From: Verrucolacustris sp040397305
Lineage (GTDB): Bacteria; Verrucomicrobiota; Verrucomicrobiia; Methylacidiphilales; Verrucolacustridaceae
Length of the DNA: 64,000 nt
Reading direction: 5' to 3'
Assembly (NCBI GenBank): GCA_040397305.1
Contig: JBBAWG010000002.1
Coordinates: 4,398-68,397, forward strand
Positions 1-8,442 of this stretch are shown in pieces; positions within the stretch are counted from its first letter, which is position 1, and each line of letters starts with the position of its first letter. Below the pieces are notes generated by a model, which did not search any database, was not told the DNA's origin, and saw nothing but the letters and a program-made list of their open reading frames with translations. The translations under genes and the position numbers were made by a program.

Positions 1-1624
1 GGAACATCTTCTCGCGCTTTTCCCGTTCGACGATGAATTCAGTGATATCCTGTTCGATGAGTAACACGCCCGGAGGATGATCGCGGTCAGCCCGCAGCGG
101 AATGTGGTCAGTCTTGGTGTACTTTTTCTTTCCGCCCTCCTCAAACTCAAACCGTCCCTTCTGCGGTTGCCACTTGCCTTCGGTCCGATCCGCCGGCCAA
201 CCGGGGTAAAGGTCGTCGATCACCTGCTTGTTGATCTTTTGGTACGCCGCCGCCCGCACCGGTCCAATCACCCCGGGCATGGTCTTACCGGCCACTTCCT
301 CGGGGGTGATTCCCGCCGCTTCAGCCAGGGTGCGGTTGGCAAAGCTGTACTTTCCTCCCCCATCCACCGCCGCGATCGCCGTGGGCTGGTTGTCAGTGAT
401 GACCCGCAGGAACTTGGAGAATCCGGTGAAACGTTCGGCCGCAATCTTCAGGCGCTGGGCTTCCGCCGAGGCTCGGATCTCCGCCCCGTGCTTCCAGGCC
501 ACCCCCATCGAGACGGAGGCCAGTCCCAGCACCAGGGTGAAACCGATCAGCATCATATTCTGCCGCTTTTTGGCCGGCCCAAGCGCCTCCTCCTCGGAGG
601 CTGTCCGGACGACCACCCAGGGAGTGCCGGCAATCTTGCGACCGAGGACCAGGCTGGGGACGTTGGCGTAGCTGGGCCGAATGGAAAAACCGCCGGGCTG
701 TTTGAGAGCAAAGGCGGCAGCGGAATTCTCGGAATCATTCGGCGAATCGTTCGTCATCGGCTTGGTCCCGTTCGGTAGCGGTTCCCGCCGCGGCGTGAGG
801 AACTGGACCGTGTTACCTGATGTGCCGGGTTTCTCCTGCACCAGATAGTTCTCCCCGCTCTTGAGGGTTTCCCCGGGCTGGGCCATCAACGGGAAAAGCT
901 CCTTGGCCACCTGCTTCAATCCCACCACATAGGCGATCGGCTTGGCGTTGTCCGAAGCGTCCACCGGGTAGATCGGCACCATGAATCCAAGGCTGGGCTG
1001 ACCTTCCCCATCCAGCCGCATATTCCAAAGCCCGCGCTGCCTGGCCGAGTTCTCCTTGAGGACATCGATAAAACCGTCCTCCTTGAGAGCCGGGAGAAAC
1101 TCGCTGGCCACGAGAATTTGACCGCTCGGCGCCACCACCGCGATTCCGGCAATCCCTTCGCGCACGACATTGGCATTAATTTCCAGCGCTGGGGGCGGTG
1201 TCACAAAGCCGTTGGCTTCGGCCATTTTTTTAAGGTAGTTGCGCAGGAAGTTTTCCGCCCCTTCCTTCTGGTCGCCGGCCGCGGCTTCATTTAGGAGCGT
1301 ATCGATGTAGATCTTCTGCGATTCGTTCGAGGCGATCGTCCGGAGAACGTCAAACTGGGAGGAGAGCCAGGTCTCCACCGCCGCCCCGCGGGTTTCCGCC
1401 ACCAACCCCATTTGCGTCTGCCAATCCCGCAGAGTCCGTTTCTTTTCCGAATCCACAAACTTTAGGATTCCCAGCACTCCTCCGACCGTGAAAACCCCCA
1501 AAAAGACAACCGCCAAAATGGTGGTCAGGTTCCAAGGACGCTTGACCGGAGCCTGATCAACCTTGGGTGCGTTGATCTTGAGCTTGGAGGGGTCTTGAGG
1601 GGCGGGAGTGTTGGTATCGGCCAT
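1..1624 (-). CDS. Membrane-bound PAS sensor protein, C-terminus outside window
   Basis: The frame opens at an ATG (1624) behind a GGAAAGG-like ribosome site and runs off the window edge, giving 541 N-terminal residues. A first membrane helix lies near residues 35-55. A periplasmic region of about 300 residues follows, probably Cache-like by position and size. A second helix lies near 359-380, and a PAS-type domain follows (about 395-530: FSKFLRVITDNQPTAIAAVD region, then a PAC-like stretch ending LLIEQDITEF). The last visible residues look like the start of a linker helix, so the output domain (histidine kinase, GGDEF, phosphatase) cannot be seen. It diverges from the BTLCP protease gene. Membrane signal sensor is a firm call; ligand and output are unknown. 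Confidence 0.75.
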   Translation of the reverse strand, partial: MADTNTPAPQDPSKLKINAPKVDQAPVKRPWNLTTILAVVFLGVFTVGGVLGILKFVDSEKKRTLRDWQTQMGLVAETRGAAVETWLSSQFDVLRTIASNESQKIYIDTLLNEAAAGDQKEGAENFLRNYLKKMAEANGFVTPPPALEINANVVREGIAGIAVVAPSGQILVASEFLPALKEDGFIDVLKENSARQRGLWNMRLDGEGQPSLGFMVPIYPVDASDNAKPIAYVVGLKQVAKELFPLMAQPGETLKSGENYLVQEKPGTSGNTVQFLTPRREPLPNGTKPMTNDSPNDSENSAAAFALKQPGGFSIRPSYANVPSLVLGRKIAGTPWVVVRTASEEEALGPAKKRQNMMLIGFTLVLGLASVSMGVAWKHGAEIRASAEAQRLKIAAERFTGFSKFLRVITDNQPTAIAAVDGGGKYSFANRTLAEAAGITPEEVAGKTMPGVIGPVRAAAYQKINKQVIDDLYPGWPADRTEGKWQPQKGRFEFEEGGKKKYTKTDHIPLRADRDHPPGVLLIEQDITEFIVEREKREKMF

Positions 1625-1720
1625 GGTGATTTACCTTTCCGGTTGAGGGACAAGGATTTCCCGATTCCTTAGCGCGCTCAAGGTTTTCCTCGGTGAACTT
1701 TTGGTGTAACTTTTCGGAAG

Positions 1721-2416
1721 ATGATCCTGTCCCGACTTTTCGCCCTCCTTTGGCTGACCTTCGGACTTCCCGGTGCTTGGGCTTGGGACGGCCAGTATCA
1801 GGTGGTCCAGCAGCAACCGATCCAGAAGTTTCCAAAGTGGACCGGGATTTTATCTGGAATCCAGGAGGAGCTCTCCAAAAAAGCCGATATCAACGCCCCG
1901 TACGCCGGCGGATGGGAGGAGTTCGTCCAAAAAAACCAGTCCGGCGACAAGTTGGACATGATCAAAAAGGTCAACGAAACCTTCAACTCCATGCGCTATG
2001 TGCCCGACCAAAAAAACTGGGGCGTCCCGGATCTTTGGAACACCCCGGTCCAGTTCACCCAGTCCCCTGATTATGTCGTGCCGGGGCGCGTCAGTGGGGA
2101 CTGCGAGGATCATGCCATCGCCAAATATTACGCCCTGCAAAAGCTGGGCTTCACCCAGGATGAGCTTCGGATTCTGGTGGTGAAAGATCTGAACCTTGGG
2201 GTCGGCCACTGCATCCTTGGCGTTATCACGGCCGGCCAATGCTTTATCCTCGATAACCAGATCAAGAGCGTCTGGACCGCCGACAAAATCCAGCACTACA
2301 AGCCCATCTACGCCATCAATGAAACCGCCTGGTGGCAGTTCGTCCCCGCAGGCCAAGCCGCTCCGGCCGCCGCCGCCGGGGCTGGAGGGGGTGGCGGGGC
2401 GGATCAGGGCGACTAA
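1721..2416 (+). CDS. Transglutaminase-like cysteine peptidase (BTLCP/DUF920 family), exported
   Basis: The 231-residue protein begins with a clear signal peptide (residues 1-21, cleavage near AWA). The core carries the triad expected of bacterial transglutaminase-like cysteine proteinases: Cys128 in GDCEDHA, His163 in GVGHC and Asp178 in ILDNQ. The family includes LapG, a periplasmic protease that trims surface adhesins under control of the c-di-GMP receptor LapD. No LapD or adhesin is visible here, though the divergent neighbour is a membrane sensor. The C-terminus is a low-complexity Ala/Gly tail (about 211-231), unusual for the catalytic core. Family assignment is good; a LapG-like role is only a possibility. 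Confidence 0.8.
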   Translation: MILSRLFALLWLTFGLPGAWAWDGQYQVVQQQPIQKFPKWTGILSGIQEELSKKADINAPYAGGWEEFVQKNQSGDKLDMIKKVNETFNSMRYVPDQKNWGVPDLWNTPVQFTQSPDYVVPGRVSGDCEDHAIAKYYALQKLGFTQDELRILVVKDLNLGVGHCILGVITAGQCFILDNQIKSVWTADKIQHYKPIYAINETAWWQFVPAGQAAPAAAAGAGGGGGADQGD

Positions 2417-2470
2417 AACGCCTTCGCAGGCTTTTCCCCCGCCTCCTCCGAAGGCAAAGTAGTCGCCCTC

Positions 2471-5086
2471 ATGCCCGAACTCGCCCCCGCCTACGATCCT
2501 TCCAAAGTCGAAGACCGCCTCTACCGCCAGTGGACGGAGCGGGGGGACTACCGCGCCGATCCCGCCTCGACCAAGCCCCCCTTCTCCATCGTCATCCCGC
2601 CTCCCAACGTCACAGGAATCCTCACCCTTGGCCACGTTCTCAATAACACCCTCCAGGATATTCTCGCCCGGCGCGCCCGCCTGATGGGCCGGGAAGTACT
2701 CTGGCTTCCCGGAACCGATCACGCCGGCATCGCCACCCAGACCGTGGTGGAACGCACTCTCAAGAAAGAGGGCAAGATCAAACACCGCGACGACCTCGGT
2801 CGGGACGAATTTTTAAAGCAGGTCTGGCAATGGAAAGAGAAGCACGGCGGCATCATCATTCAACAGCTCAAAAAACTCGGCGCCTCCTGCGACTGGTCCC
2901 GGGAACGATTCACCATGGATCCGGCCTACTCCGCGTGCGTCCAGCAGGTCTTCGTCGACCTCCACAAAAAAGGTCTGATCTATCGCGGACGCCGGATGGT
3001 CAACTGGTGTCCCGTCTCCCGCACTGCCCTGTCCGACGAGGAAGTCATCATGAAGGAACAGCGGGGACACCTTTACCACTTCCAGGTGGCCGTGGAGGGC
3101 GAAAAGGGGCGATTCCTTACGATCGCCACCACTCGCCCGGAGACGATCCCGGGCGACACCGCCCTGGCCGTCAACCCGAAGGATCCCCGCTACGCCCCCC
3201 TCATTGGTAAATTTGCGATCCGCCCCCTTCCCCCCGAACAGCCGGAGTCCCAGCGCCGGATCCCCATCGTGGGGGACGAGCACGTGGAGATGGAATTCGG
3301 CACCGGCGTACTGAAGGTCACTCCCGCCCACGACCCGGCCGACTTTGCCATCGGGCAACGGCACCAGCTTCCCGCCATCGAGGTCATCGACGCGACCGGC
3401 CATATGAACGAGGCAGCCGGAAAACAGCTGGCCGGCCTGGATCGTACCAAGGCGCGGGCCGCGGCCGCCGACCAGTTACGCGACCTTGGACTTTTGGAAA
3501 AAGAGGAGCCCTACACCAACCAGGTCGGTTTTAGCGAGCGTGCCGATGTCCCGGTGGAGCCCCGTCTTTCGGAGCAGTGGTTCCTGAAATATCCCAGTGC
3601 GACCAAGTCCCGTGAAGTGGTGACTTCCGGCCAAATGCGATTTTTCCCGGACCGCTGGACCAAGGTGTACGAACATTGGATGGAGAATCTCCAGGACTGG
3701 TGCATCAGCCGTCAGCTCTGGTGGGGACACCGCATCCCCGTCTGGTACCGAGGCGATGAAACCCGCTGCCAGGTGGAATCCCCGGGAGCCGGCTGGACTC
3801 AGGATTCCGACGTGCTCGACACCTGGTTTTCGTCCTGGCTGTGGCCGTTCGCCACGATGGGTTGGCCGGAAAAAACGGCGGAGTTAAAAAAGTTTTATCC
3901 CACCACCGATCTCGTCACCGGCCCCGACATTATTTTCTTCTGGGTCGCCCGGATGATCATGGCCGGGTTTGAGTACATGGGAGAGCTCCCTTTCCGCAAC
4001 GTCTACTTCACCGGACTCATCCGGGACGCCAAAGGCCGAAAACTTTCCAAATCCCTCGGGAACTCCCCCGATCCGCTCGATCTCATCGCCAAGTACGGGG
4101 CCGACGGCCTCCGCTTCGGCCTTCTCCGCATCGCCCCGCAGGGCGTCGACATCCGCTACGACGAGAAACAGATCGAGGAGGGCCGCAACTTCGCCAACAA
4201 ACTTTGGAACGCCTGCCGCTTCCGCCAGCCGCAGGGCCCCTGCGACCCCGCCGCCGATCCCTCCAAGCATCCGCGCACCCCGTTTAGCGACCATCTTTTG
4301 GCCGAGCTGGACGCCCTCGAAAAAGGGCTGGAGAAAATGTATGCGGGCTACGAGTTCAGCCAGATCGCCCAGGCCCTCTACGGATTTGTTTGGGACGAGT
4401 TCTGCGCCCGCTTTATCGAGACGGCCAAAGCCGACTTCGCCGACACCGCCTCCCCCACCCGACCTGGTACCCTGGCCACGGCCGATTTCGTTCTTTCCCG
4501 CGTCCTTCGCTACCTTCATCCCTTTATGCCCTTCATCACGGAGGAGCTCTGGCTCACTCTTGGTCTGGGTAAAGAGAGCATCCAATTTTCCGGTTGGCCT
4601 AAACCCGGGCAGATCTCCTGGGACGCTGCCAATGCAAAAAAGGCCGAGGCCAGTTACGCGACCGCCGAAGCCGGCCGCCGTCTCCGTGGGGAGTTCGGCC
4701 TATCCGGTTCCTCCAAGTTGAAGTACCTGCTGGTCGCCAAGACGGCCCCCAATCCCGAGGACCTGCGCACCTTGGCCAAACTTCTCCAATCCGGTTCGGT
4801 GGAGACGGTCGCCCAACCGCCCAAGGCCCCGATGATCCCCACTCCGTGGGGAGATCTCTATCTTCCCCTGGAAGGCCTCCTCGACCCGGCCAAGGAAAAG
4901 GCGCGGCTCGAGAAAGAGATCGCCGCCGCCGAAACCTCCCGCAGCCGCGAGGCCGCCAAATTGGCTGACCCCAACATGACCGCCAAGGCCCCACCCGAAA
5001 AGGTGGAGGAGTGGCGCCGGATCGAACGGGAGGCTGGGGAGAAAATCGGCCGCCTCCAGGAGCAGCTCAAACTTTTCACAACTTAA
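2471..5086 (+). CDS. valS: Valine--tRNA ligase
   Basis: Class I aminoacyl-tRNA synthetase that charges tRNA-Val with valine in the cytoplasm. At 871 residues it is of normal length for ValS. The HIGH-type motif appears as TLGH (residues 52-55, after PPPNVTG) and the KMSKS motif as KLSKS (524-528). The editing (CP1) domain lies between them, with TTRPETIPGDTA. The anticodon-binding domain follows, and the last ~70 residues form a charged helical tail typical of the ValS C-terminal coiled coil. The ATG at 2471 begins MPELAPAYDPSKVEDRLY, matching the usual ValS N-terminus. The gene follows the BTLCP gene by 54 bases. Confidence 0.97.
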   Translation: MPELAPAYDPSKVEDRLYRQWTERGDYRADPASTKPPFSIVIPPPNVTGILTLGHVLNNTLQDILARRARLMGREVLWLPGTDHAGIATQTVVERTLKKEGKIKHRDDLGRDEFLKQVWQWKEKHGGIIIQQLKKLGASCDWSRERFTMDPAYSACVQQVFVDLHKKGLIYRGRRMVNWCPVSRTALSDEEVIMKEQRGHLYHFQVAVEGEKGRFLTIATTRPETIPGDTALAVNPKDPRYAPLIGKFAIRPLPPEQPESQRRIPIVGDEHVEMEFGTGVLKVTPAHDPADFAIGQRHQLPAIEVIDATGHMNEAAGKQLAGLDRTKARAAAADQLRDLGLLEKEEPYTNQVGFSERADVPVEPRLSEQWFLKYPSATKSREVVTSGQMRFFPDRWTKVYEHWMENLQDWCISRQLWWGHRIPVWYRGDETRCQVESPGAGWTQDSDVLDTWFSSWLWPFATMGWPEKTAELKKFYPTTDLVTGPDIIFFWVARMIMAGFEYMGELPFRNVYFTGLIRDAKGRKLSKSLGNSPDPLDLIAKYGADGLRFGLLRIAPQGVDIRYDEKQIEEGRNFANKLWNACRFRQPQGPCDPAADPSKHPRTPFSDHLLAELDALEKGLEKMYAGYEFSQIAQALYGFVWDEFCARFIETAKADFADTASPTRPGTLATADFVLSRVLRYLHPFMPFITEELWLTLGLGKESIQFSGWPKPGQISWDAANAKKAEASYATAEAGRRLRGEFGLSGSSKLKYLLVAKTAPNPEDLRTLAKLLQSGSVETVAQPPKAPMIPTPWGDLYLPLEGLLDPAKEKARLEKEIAAAETSRSREAAKLADPNMTAKAPPEKVEEWRRIEREAGEKIGRLQEQLKLFTT

Positions 5087-5146
5087 TCGAAGCTGGCCTC
5101 TTTTCCTCTCGGCACCCGCCGGCCCGCGGGGTTCGATATTCCCTTC

Positions 5147-5842
5147 ATGGAAAAAGGTCACACCATCCCCATTCTAGGTCAGGGCTATGTCCGTTACATT
5201 GATCACCTCGGTACCGATCTGCGGATCGTGGAGGCCGCTCGCATCTCTTACAAAAGCCCCAGCAAGGGGGAGGATCAGGACAAGAAGCTTCTTCTCTATC
5301 TCTATAAACACCGGCACACGAGCCCGTTCGAGCAGTGTTCCATCACGTTCAACATCAAGATGCCCATCTTCATCATGCGGCAATTTGTCCGGCACCGGAC
5401 CTTCCGCCTGAACGAGTGGAGCGGCCGCTACTCGGAGTTGGTGGACGAATTCTATGTCCCCACACAATGGCGGGCTGCCGACGCCAAGAACAAGCAGGGC
5501 AGCCAGGTCTCCGCCTCCCTCGACCATGCCGCCCTGACCAAGGAGGTGAAGGCCTGCCACGATGCCGCCTACGCCACCTACCAGAATCTGCTCAAGCAAG
5601 GCGTGGCCAAGGAGCTCGCCCGGATGGTATTACCGGTCAGCATCTTTACGGAGGTCTACGTGAACTGCGACCTGCATAACCTGATCCACTTCCTCCAACT
5701 GCGCGAGGATGACCACGCCCAGCAGGAAATCCGGGATCTCGGTGCCGCCATGCGTCAAATCGCCGAAAAGCTCTTCCCCTGGACGTTTGAGGCCTATCAC
5801 AAATATCGCCTCGCCGTTTCCGAAAAACCCAAGGACGAGTAG
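5147..5842 (+). CDS. thyX: FAD-dependent thymidylate synthase
   Basis: Makes dTMP from dUMP using methylene-tetrahydrofolate, FAD and NADPH. The 231-residue protein contains the ThyX signature RHRX7S: Arg82-His83-Arg84, then Ser92 (RHRTFRLNEWSGRYSEL). The downstream helix with LIHFLQLREDDHAQQEIR is also characteristic. It follows valS by 60 bases and ends in a short hairpin region. ThyX genomes usually lack the unrelated ThyA; that cannot be checked from one window. Confidence 0.96.
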   Translation: MEKGHTIPILGQGYVRYIDHLGTDLRIVEAARISYKSPSKGEDQDKKLLLYLYKHRHTSPFEQCSITFNIKMPIFIMRQFVRHRTFRLNEWSGRYSELVDEFYVPTQWRAADAKNKQGSQVSASLDHAALTKEVKACHDAAYATYQNLLKQGVAKELARMVLPVSIFTEVYVNCDLHNLIHFLQLREDDHAQQEIRDLGAAMRQIAEKLFPWTFEAYHKYRLAVSEKPKDE

Positions 5843-5843
5843 G

Positions 5844-5858
5844 GCTCCATTTTGGAGC
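5844..5858 (+). terminator. Small hairpin after thyX (weak terminator candidate)
   Basis: A perfect 6-bp stem GCTCCA/TGGAGC with a TTT loop begins two bases after the thyX stop codon. There is no U-tract behind it, so intrinsic termination is uncertain. Confidence 0.3.
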
Positions 5859-5862
5859 TTGG

Positions 5863-5887
5863 GTAGGGACGCCTCGCCGACGCGTCC
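5863..5887. repeat. REP-like palindrome
   Basis: A GTAGG-led imperfect palindrome with arms GGACGC and GCGTCC around a GC-rich centre. It has the same architecture as the GGTGGGGCGG-led palindromes elsewhere in this window, but different arm sequence. It is intergenic, between thyX and a small membrane protein gene. Confidence 0.5.
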
Positions 5888-5980
5888 GGGCCCATTCCAA
5901 CTTGTCGCGGTTCTGGCGTCTTCCCACGTTCGCACTCTTTTCCGCCTGACTGTCTTACCTTACCGCTTTATGGTTTCCCC

Positions 5981-6382
5981 ATGCCCAAATCCCCGAAAAA
6001 GTCCCCCGCTCCCAAACCCTCTGTCCCGAAACAAAAATGGCTGCCGTTGATCGTGGCCGGTGCCGTTGGTTTTGCCGGTGCTTTCCTCTTACTGAAGGGT
6101 TGTCCCCTTTCCCAGATGAGCTGTCCGGCTTACGCCAAAATCTGCCCGGTGACCTCAACAATGGACCGCCTGGAAAACTGCCTGAACCAAGGGAACCTCT
6201 CCTCCGCCAAAAATTGCGCGGAAAAACTGGCAGAATTGCTCGAACCCAACATGCCCGAGCTGGCGAAGGCTGCAGAAAATATCGCCAAGGCCAATAGCCT
6301 CCCGGAAGCCCGGAAAGCGTTGACTTCCTTTCAGGCAAAGATGAAATCCGGTCAACCCATGCCGGCTTCGTCGAAACCGTGA
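5981..6382 (+). CDS. Cys-rich single-pass membrane protein of unknown function
   Basis: The 133-residue protein has a short basic, proline-rich N-terminus, one membrane helix (about 21-39) and an extracytoplasmic part with five cysteines (41, 48, 55, 67, 79). The helical C-terminal stretch (about 91-120, with MPELAKAAENIAKA) is vaguely reminiscent of DUF3347-type domains; I cannot confirm this. Its stop overlaps the GTG start of the exported peroxiredoxin by four bases, so the two are probably translationally coupled and may share an extracytoplasmic redox role. Function otherwise unknown. Confidence 0.7.
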   Translation: MPKSPKKSPAPKPSVPKQKWLPLIVAGAVGFAGAFLLLKGCPLSQMSCPAYAKICPVTSTMDRLENCLNQGNLSSAKNCAEKLAELLEPNMPELAKAAENIAKANSLPEARKALTSFQAKMKSGQPMPASSKP

Positions 6383-6903
6383 TCCGCTGGCTCGCCACTT
6401 TGCTTCTACCTTGGGTGTCTTTTATCGCCATGGCGGCTCCCCTCGAACTGAAACTGGGCGATCGGATCCCCTCCCTGACGCTGCCCGACCAGGACGGAAA
6501 ACCCCTCGATCTCGCCACCTACGGTGCCGAGGGTTATCTCCTCGTCTTCTTTTATCCCAAGGCCAACACCCCCGGCTGCACCGCCCAAGCCTGCAGTCTC
6601 CGGGATGCGGAGACTCACCTGAAGGAACGTGGGGTCAAAATCCTGGGCATCAGTGCTGATAAGCCGGACTCCCAGAAGAAGTTTGTGACCGAGCAAAAGC
6701 TTCCCTACCCCTTGATTGCCGATTCAGAGAGCAAGGCCATCCAGTCCTTTGGTGTCGAGGGCCCCATGTTCGGCTTCGCCCGACGCTCAGCTTTCCTTTT
6801 CCATAACGGCAAACTGGTTTGGCGGGATGCCAAGGCCTCCACCAAGGACCAAGCCGAGATCGTCCTCCAGGCCCTCGACACTCTTTCTCCGTCCAAAAAG
6901 TGA
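6379..6903 (+). CDS. Exported PrxQ/BCP-type thioredoxin-dependent peroxiredoxin
   Basis: Reduces hydrogen peroxide and organic hydroperoxides at a peroxidatic cysteine. The 174-residue protein has the PrxQ motif NTPGCTAQACSLRD, with peroxidatic Cys67 and a likely resolving Cys72 five residues later. Unlike cytoplasmic BCP it starts with a hydrophobic signal sequence (residues 1-19, ending AMAA), so it probably acts in the periplasm or at the membrane. The GTG start (6379) overlaps the stop of the upstream Cys-rich membrane protein (GTGA), and its own stop overlaps the yjbQ start the same way. The three genes therefore look like one coupled unit. Confidence 0.9.
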   Translation: MIRWLATLLLPWVSFIAMAAPLELKLGDRIPSLTLPDQDGKPLDLATYGAEGYLLVFFYPKANTPGCTAQACSLRDAETHLKERGVKILGISADKPDSQKKFVTEQKLPYPLIADSESKAIQSFGVEGPMFGFARRSAFLFHNGKLVWRDAKASTKDQAEIVLQALDTLSPSKK

Positions 6904-7316
6904 AGTCGTTCCGCAAGGAACTCACCTTCCGGACTCCCACCCGCCGGGCCCTGCTCAACATCACCCCTCAGGTCGAATCCGCCCTCACCGAATCCGGCAT
7001 CCGGGAAGGCCTCTGCTTGGTCAATGCCATGCACATCACCGCCTCGGTCTTCATCAATGACGATGAATCCGGCCTGCATGAGGACTTCGAAAAGTGGCTG
7101 GAAAAACTCGCCCCCGAAAAACCCCACTCCCAGTACCGGCACAATGGGGCGGAAGACAACGCCGATGCTCACCTCAAGCGGACCCTCATGGGCCGGGAGG
7201 TCGTGGTGGCGATCACGGGCGGCCGGCTCGATTTTGGTCCTTGGGAGCGCATCTTTTACGGGGAGTTCGACGGCAAACGCCCCAAGCGGGTGCTTATCAA
7301 GATTCTTGGCGAATAA
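6900..7316 (+). CDS. YjbQ family protein (UPF0047)
   Basis: The 138-residue product starts at a GTG (6900) that overlaps the peroxiredoxin stop. A longer upstream frame exists but lies inside the peroxiredoxin gene. It has the family core: VNAMHITASVFINDDESGL, HNGAEDNADAHLKRTLMG and the C-terminal GPWERIFYGEFDG strand. YjbQ/UPF0047 proteins have been linked to a weak thiamine-phosphate synthase activity, but their physiological role is unsettled. Family assignment is strong; function is tentative. Confidence 0.88.
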   Translation: MKSFRKELTFRTPTRRALLNITPQVESALTESGIREGLCLVNAMHITASVFINDDESGLHEDFEKWLEKLAPEKPHSQYRHNGAEDNADAHLKRTLMGREVVVAITGGRLDFGPWERIFYGEFDGKRPKRVLIKILGE

Positions 7317-7365
7317 CCCGTTCGTTCACCCTTTTCCGCCCCTGCCGGGGATCCTATAAGTCCTT

Positions 7366-8334
7366 GTGCCCTCGATCTTCGGAAACAATCTCCAGATCTT
7401 CTCCGGCAACGCCAACCGGGAGCTGGCGGAACGCATTGCCACCCGAATCAAACTGCCCCTGGGCAAAGCCACCGTGACCTCGTTCCCCGACGGGGAGACT
7501 TTCGTCAAATTTGAGGACAACATCCGCGGCAACGACGTCTTCATCATCCAGCCTACCTGCGCCCCCACCAACCAGAACCTGATGGAGCTGCTGATCATGG
7601 TGGATGCCGCCCGCCGGGCTTCCGCGTTCCGGATCACTGCCGTCCTCCCCTTCTTCGGCTACGCCCGTCAGGACCGCAAGGATCAACCCCGGGTGCCCAT
7701 TACCGCCAAGCTGGTGGCTAACCTCCTCGTGGCCGCTGGGGTCAACCGGATCCTCACGGTGGACCTCCACGCCCAGCAGATTCAGGGATTCTTTGACATC
7801 CCGGTGGACCACCTTTTCACCGCTCCCGTGTTTTACAAATACCTTGTGGAGAAAAAAATTCCCAACCTGGTGGCGGTGACCCCGGACATCGGGGGCATGA
7901 AAATGGCTGCTGCCTATGGCCAAATGCTGGAGTGCGGTTTAGCCATCGTGAGCAAGAAGCGGTTAAATGCCACCGAGACCGAGGCCACTCATGTCATCGG
8001 GGATGTGAAGGATAAAAACATTCTGCTGGTGGACGATATTACGGAGACCGCCGGCACTATCTCCTCAGCGGTGGATATTCTTCGCCGTCAGGGCGCCAAA
8101 GATATCTATGTCGGAATTCCCCATGCCGTCCTCAGCCCCATCGCGATCGAGCGCCTGAAGAAGTCCGGCATCAAGGAACTCATCACCACCAACACCACCC
8201 CCCAGACAGAGATCCCCGGGGTGCCGACCAAGGTCCTCTGTGTCGCCCCTTTGCTTGCCGATGCCATTCTCCGGATCCATGCCGGAGAGTCCGTCTCCTC
8301 CCTCTTTGAAATCCGAGCCGGGGTCAAAACCTGA
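7366..8334 (+). CDS. prs: Ribose-phosphate pyrophosphokinase (PRPP synthase)
   Basis: Makes PRPP from ribose 5-phosphate and ATP for nucleotide, histidine and NAD synthesis. The 322-residue protein is full length with a GTG start at 7366. Visible motifs are the flexible loop YARQDRKDQPR (99-109), the DLHAQQIQGFF segment (133-143) and the PRPP-binding loop VDDITETAGT (222-231). It sits alone, 49 bases after yjbQ, and converges on the deoxyhypusine-synthase-like gene. Confidence 0.96.
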   Translation: MPSIFGNNLQIFSGNANRELAERIATRIKLPLGKATVTSFPDGETFVKFEDNIRGNDVFIIQPTCAPTNQNLMELLIMVDAARRASAFRITAVLPFFGYARQDRKDQPRVPITAKLVANLLVAAGVNRILTVDLHAQQIQGFFDIPVDHLFTAPVFYKYLVEKKIPNLVAVTPDIGGMKMAAAYGQMLECGLAIVSKKRLNATETEATHVIGDVKDKNILLVDDITETAGTISSAVDILRRQGAKDIYVGIPHAVLSPIAIERLKKSGIKELITTNTTPQTEIPGVPTKVLCVAPLLADAILRIHAGESVSSLFEIRAGVKT

Positions 8335-8378
8335 ACCGATTCATTTTCAAGGCGGGGTAGGGCAGACTGTCCCAGCCC

Positions 8379-8393
8379 GCTCTCGCAGAGAGC
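8379..8393. terminator. Hairpin between convergent prs and DHS-like genes (weak)
   Basis: A 6-bp stem GCTCTC/GAGAGC with a GCA loop lies in the 108-base spacer between two converging genes. It has no flanking T-run. Just upstream (8351-8377) is GC-rich sequence that may be a decayed REP-like palindrome. Confidence 0.25.
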
Positions 8394-8442
8394 CATCTTC
8401 GACCTTCAACCATGCGTCTTCCCCCGCACAGCGCTTAAATTC

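Noticed and set aside
1850..2785. 311-codon frame on - over BTLCP and valS
   Set aside because: Spans the ends of two clear plus-strand genes; shadow.
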